Shown here: positions 6,704 through 9,408 of the stretch, one piece after another
Layout: each line of letters starts with the position of its first letter
Numbering within the stretch: the first letter of the stretch is position 1
NCBI GenBank assembly: GCA_037440345.1
Contig: JBBIUJ010000156.1
Coordinates: 1-9,408, forward strand
Direction of reading: 5' to 3'
Length of the DNA stretch: 9,408 nucleotides
Source: CAINVV01 sp037440345
GTDB taxonomy: Bacteria > Bacteroidota > Bacteroidia > Bacteroidales > Prolixibacteraceae
Notes under the pieces: model-generated
The model's input: only the letters and a program-made list of their open reading frames with translations
Told to the model about the DNA's origin: nothing
Databases searched by the model: none
Made by a program: the position numbers and the translations under genes

Positions 6704-6781
6704 ATGGAAACAAATACTTCCATTTCTACGCTCGTCAAGACCTACCGGCGCCTCTTCAGTTGCCTGATGTTTTACAATTAG
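6704..6781 (+). CDS. Possible 25-codon small ORF or leader peptide
   Basis: ATG 6704 to TAG 6781 would encode METNTSISTLVKTYRRLF followed by a short hydrophobic end (SCLMFYN). It begins about 25 bases after the predicted start site of the TATTTTTG box. No Shine-Dalgarno sequence is present. It could be a real microprotein, a leader peptide, the broken N terminus of a lost gene or chance. I do not recognise it, and a frame of this size is not unlikely by chance. Confidence 0.2.
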   Translation: METNTSISTLVKTYRRLFSCLMFYN

Positions 6782-6822
6782 CTGCGGCCCGGCAGTTGAC
6801 TGCTCTGGTGTCTCCATCCTTA

Positions 6823-6842
6823 CCCTTCGGCTTCGCTCAGGG
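6823..6842. repeat. Short GC-rich repeat CCCTTCGGCTTCGCTCAGGG, copy 1
   Basis: On the minus strand this reads CCCTGAGCGAAGCCGAAGGG, a short dispersed repeat often seen between genes in Bacteroidota (general recollection, not a search result). The ends CCCT and AGGG can pair. A second copy lies 27 bases downstream in the same orientation. Confidence 0.7.
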
Positions 6843-6869
6843 ACCGGTCTCATCCATTCATTTGTTCAC

Positions 6870-6889
6870 CCCTTCGGCTACGCTCAGGG
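6870..6889. repeat. Short GC-rich repeat CCCTTCGGCTACGCTCAGGG, copy 2
   Basis: This differs from copy 1 by a single base (T to A at the eleventh position), in the same orientation. The pair lies 110-176 bases upstream of the GRE start, between the small ORF and the AT-rich promoter-like segment. Confidence 0.7.
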
Positions 6890-6998
6890 ATCAAAAGCTC
6901 AGGGCAACCATTGAATTTGTGTGTTACATATTTGTAAAAAGCATGCCCAGGCATCAATTTTAATCCAACAATCTCGACAACCCGATAAATCCCAATCC

Positions 6999-9408
6999 AT
7001 GTTCGAAAAAATATCGACCCACAATACAAAGCCCGAACGCCCGGCTTCCCGCGAAGGAAATTACTACGCACCCAAACCGGAGCGGATCGGTCCGGGAATG
7101 AACCTACGGATCCAGCAACTCCGGAAACTGAGCGTCGAGACTGAACCCTCTCTCTCCATCGAAAGAGCGCTGCACGAAACTGCATTTTACAAGGAGAATT
7201 TTGGCAAGATGTCGGTCCCGGTGCTGCGGGCAGCCAATTTCTACGACCACTGTGCCCGGAAGGCGATCTACCTGGGCGAGGGGGAGCTGATCGTGGGCGA
7301 AAGGGGCCCGAGGCCCAAAAGCGTACCCACCTTTCCGGAGCTGACCTGTCACAGCGTGGAGGATTTGAACGTGCTCAACACCCGTGAACTGCAGCGCTAC
7401 ACCATCAGCGAAGCGGATATCGAAACCTATCGCACGGTGGTGATTCCCTTCTGGGCGGGAAAGACTCAGCGGGAACGGATCTTTTCTCATGTTCCGCAGG
7501 AGTGGCGGCTGGCTTACGAGGCGGGCCTGTTTACCGAATTTATGGAGCAGCGTGCCCCGGGACATACCGCACTGGATGGAAAGATCTACCAAAAAGGTAT
7601 GATTGATTACAAACGGGAGATCGCGGCCAACCTGGCATCGATCGATTACCTGAACGACCCCGAAGCCACCGACAAGGCGGAAGAGTGGAAGGCGATGGAG
7701 ATCTCGTGCGACGCGGTGATCTTATTTGCCGAACGGCATGCACAACTGGCCGAAGATCAGGCTTCCAGCGAAAGCGACCCGAAAAGAAAAGCTGAGTTAC
7801 TGAAAATCGCGGAGGTGTGCAGGTGGGTGCCGGCGAATGCCCCGCGTAACCTGTGGGAGGCGATCCAGATGTACTGGTTCGTGCACCTGGGCACCATCAC
7901 CGAACTAAACGGCTGGGACGCGATGAACCCCGGTCATTTCGACCAGCACCTCGCCCCGTTTTACGAAGCGGGACTGGCCGACGAAACTTTGACGCGCGAT
8001 GAAGCCAAGGAGCTGATCTCCTGTTTCTGGATCAAGGTGAACAACCATCCGGCCCCGCCCAAGGTAGGGATCACTGCGCGTGAGAGCGGCACCTACAACG
8101 ACTTTACCAACATCAACATCGGAGGCGTCAGGAGCGATGGTAGCGACGGCGTAAGCGAACTCTCCTACCTTTTGCTGGAAGTGGCCGAGGAACTGCACAT
8201 CCTGCAGCCGGGCTTCTCGGTGCATATCAGCAACCAGACGCCCGATCAATTTCTACTGGCGGCCACGAAGGTGATCAGGCAGGGGCATGGCTACCCTTCG
8301 GTCTTCAACCCGGATCTCTATGTGGCAGAGCTGCTGCGCCAGGGGAAATCGCTGCAGGATGCCCGCGAGGGGGGATGCAGCGGCTGCATTGAGGTGGGGG
8401 CCTTTGGCAAGGAAGCCTATCTGCTTACCGGCTACCTCAATGTGCCCAAGATTTTAGAGGTAACCCTCAACAACGGGATCAATCCGGTTACCGGAATCCC
8501 GGTAGGGTTGCAAACCGGTGATCCGCGAACATTTAAAAATTATGAAGAGTTGTACGGGGCTTTCCTGAAACAGCTCAACAATGTGGTCGACCTGAAGATG
8601 CGGGTAAGCAACTACATTGACCGGATGTTTGCCAAATATGCCCCAGCCCCCTTCCTTTCGGTGGTGATCGATGATTGTGTGGCGCGCGGCAGGGATTACT
8701 ACGACGGCGGACCGCGTTACAACACCAGCTATATCCAGTGCTGTGGGTTGGGTACCGTCACCGACAGTTTGGCGGCTTTGAAAAAGCATGTCTTCGAGGA
8801 GCAGCGCTTCCCGATGGACAGGACGCTAAAGGCCGTACTGAACAATTTCGAAGGGGAAGAGGTATTGCGCCAGACGATCATGAACCGAACCCCCTTCTTC
8901 GGGAACGATGATGATTACGCCGATTCGATTGCCGTTCGGGTTTATGACGATCTGGTGCGGGCGATCGACGGGAAACCGAACATCAAGCCAGGCGGCAAGT
9001 ACCACCTGAACATGCTCTCGACCACCTGTCATGTCTATTTCGGCAAGGTGATGGGCGCCACCCCCAACGGCCGGCTGGCGGGGAAATCGATCTCCGACGG
9101 TACCTCCCCTTCTCATGGCGCGGATACCCACGGTCCGTCGGCGGTGATGAAGTCACTCACCAAGTTCGATCAGGTCAAATCGGGCGGCACGCTGCTCAAC
9201 CAGCGCTTTCTCCCCAGTCTGCTGAAGAAGGAGGAGGATCTGGTGAAACTCGGTCATTTGATACGCAGCTACTTCACCATGAGCGGCCACCATGTGCAGT
9301 TCAACATCGTGGATACCGCCACCCTGCTGGCCGCCCAGGCATGCCCTTCCGACTACAAGGATTTGATGGTGCGGATGGCGGGGTACAGCGACTATTTCAA
9401 CGATATGA
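6999..9408 (+). CDS. Glycyl radical enzyme of the dehydratase type, HypD-like (probable trans-4-hydroxy-L-proline dehydratase), lacks only the extreme C terminus
   Basis: The frame from ATG 6999 stays open to the right edge, giving 803 codons plus one base; family length (about 790-850) implies roughly 20 residues are missing. The PFL-like barrel covers about residues 30-640. The Cys loop reads GCSGCIEVG (459-467), with thiyl-radical Cys463 and the general base Glu465 (GCxE, as in dehydratases, not the Cys-Cys of pyruvate formate-lyase). The glycine radical domain ends with RMAGYSDYF (792-800), and Gly795 is the radical site. Compared with HypD of Clostridioides difficile from memory (Phe152, His160, Asp278, Ser334, Asp339, Phe340, Cys434, Glu436, Tyr450), identical residues occur here at a constant offset of 29: Phe181, His189, Asp307, Ser363, Asp368, Phe369, Cys463, Glu465, Tyr479. 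HypD removes water from trans-4-hydroxy-L-proline to give pyrroline-5-carboxylate, which ProC reduces to proline. A radical SAM activase is required and is not in the window. Another GRE acting on hydroxyproline or a similar compound remains possible. Confidence 0.9.
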   Translation, partial: MFEKISTHNTKPERPASREGNYYAPKPERIGPGMNLRIQQLRKLSVETEPSLSIERALHETAFYKENFGKMSVPVLRAANFYDHCARKAIYLGEGELIVGERGPRPKSVPTFPELTCHSVEDLNVLNTRELQRYTISEADIETYRTVVIPFWAGKTQRERIFSHVPQEWRLAYEAGLFTEFMEQRAPGHTALDGKIYQKGMIDYKREIAANLASIDYLNDPEATDKAEEWKAMEISCDAVILFAERHAQLAEDQASSESDPKRKAELLKIAEVCRWVPANAPRNLWEAIQMYWFVHLGTITELNGWDAMNPGHFDQHLAPFYEAGLADETLTRDEAKELISCFWIKVNNHPAPPKVGITARESGTYNDFTNINIGGVRSDGSDGVSELSYLLLEVAEELHILQPGFSVHISNQTPDQFLLAATKVIRQGHGYPSVFNPDLYVAELLRQGKSLQDAREGGCSGCIEVGAFGKEAYLLTGYLNVPKILEVTLNNGINPVTGIPVGLQTGDPRTFKNYEELYGAFLKQLNNVVDLKMRVSNYIDRMFAKYAPAPFLSVVIDDCVARGRDYYDGGPRYNTSYIQCCGLGTVTDSLAALKKHVFEEQRFPMDRTLKAVLNNFEGEEVLRQTIMNRTPFFGNDDDYADSIAVRVYDDLVRAIDGKPNIKPGGKYHLNMLSTTCHVYFGKVMGATPNGRLAGKSISDGTSPSHGADTHGPSAVMKSLTKFDQVKSGGTLLNQRFLPSLLKKEEDLVKLGHLIRSYFTMSGHHVQFNIVDTATLLAAQACPSDYKDLMVRMAGYSDYFNDM

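Larger units (their letters stand above)
6546..6998 (+). other. Leader region upstream of the glycyl radical enzyme gene
   Basis: No substantial gene is seen in these bases. The stretch contains a perfect TAnnTTTG box (TATTTTTG, 6665-6672), a 25-codon open frame (6704-6781), two copies of a short GC-rich repeat (6823-6842 and 6870-6889) and an AT-rich segment (about 6910-6945) with CATATTTG, one mismatch from TAnnTTTG, about 60 bases before the GRE start. Promoters for the GRE gene are likely here, but none has both boxes at good spacing. Confidence 0.4.

Noticed and set aside
7104..7592. 162-codon minus-strand open frame, and similar ones at 7905-8249, 8454-8789 and 8826-9131
   Set aside because: All are antisense to the glycyl radical enzyme, whose motifs are intact; they are shadows of a GC-rich coding region.
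6999..9408. Pyruvate formate-lyase (PflB)
   Set aside because: The active-site loop is GCxE (Cys463, Glu465) rather than the adjacent Cys-Cys pair of formate-lyases.

Overview
The window looks like chromosomal DNA from an anaerobic or facultative member of the Bacteroidota, most likely Bacteroidales. This is inferred from several signs. None of the recognisable genes has a Shine-Dalgarno sequence in front of its start. One gene has a TTTG / TAnnTTTG type promoter candidate. A DUF3089 hydrolase, two Sec-type MKK... or MQK... lipoprotein-free signal peptides and an oxygen-sensitive glycyl radical enzyme are present. The gaps hold AT-rich leaders and degenerate repeats of a style common in this phylum. 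No 16S or other lineage marker is present, so the genus is not claimed.

Layout. Bases 1-644 (minus) hold the N-terminal half of a secreted S9-like alpha/beta hydrolase cut by the left edge. Bases 958-1995 (minus) hold a complete secreted DUF3089 alpha/beta hydrolase. After a divergent gap, bases 2442-3659 (plus) encode a long transaldolase-family protein, and 3765-4277 (plus) encode a small exported or membrane protein of unknown role. Bases 4683-6125 (plus) encode a 480-residue uroporphyrinogen-decarboxylase (URO-D) superfamily protein. Bases 6999 to the right edge (plus) encode a glycyl radical enzyme (GRE) of the dehydratase type. It reaches the glycyl-radical motif and lacks only its last residues.

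Four gaps (about 695-930, 2031-2215, 4275-4605 and 6128-6545) carry copies of one modular non-coding repeat. Its parts are a 'caggattttcaggatt' block, an 'attacacaaattacac' block, a degenerate pyrimidine-rich tandem array of 8-9 bp units and, in the two long copies, a palindromic block containing CCATGGGTTTCAACCCATGG. A 47-bp stretch of that block is identical in the two long copies. Another short repeat (CCCTTCGGCTTCGCTCAGGG) occurs twice just upstream of the GRE gene.

How the genes may work together. No tight operon is visible. The clearest metabolic gene is the GRE. Its catalytic Cys463, Glu465 and Gly795 are present, and its pocket residues match those I recall for trans-4-hydroxy-L-proline dehydratase (HypD) at a constant offset of 29. 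It would need a radical SAM activating enzyme, which is not in the window and is expected downstream or elsewhere. The URO-D homologue upstream has His-x-Asp where zinc-dependent corrinoid methyltransferases have His-x-Cys, so its function is open. A joint role for these two proteins is speculative, because 873 bp with a repeat copy separate them. I see no complete novel defence, mobile or biosynthetic system here. The best leads are the URO-D/GRE neighbourhood and the repeat family.
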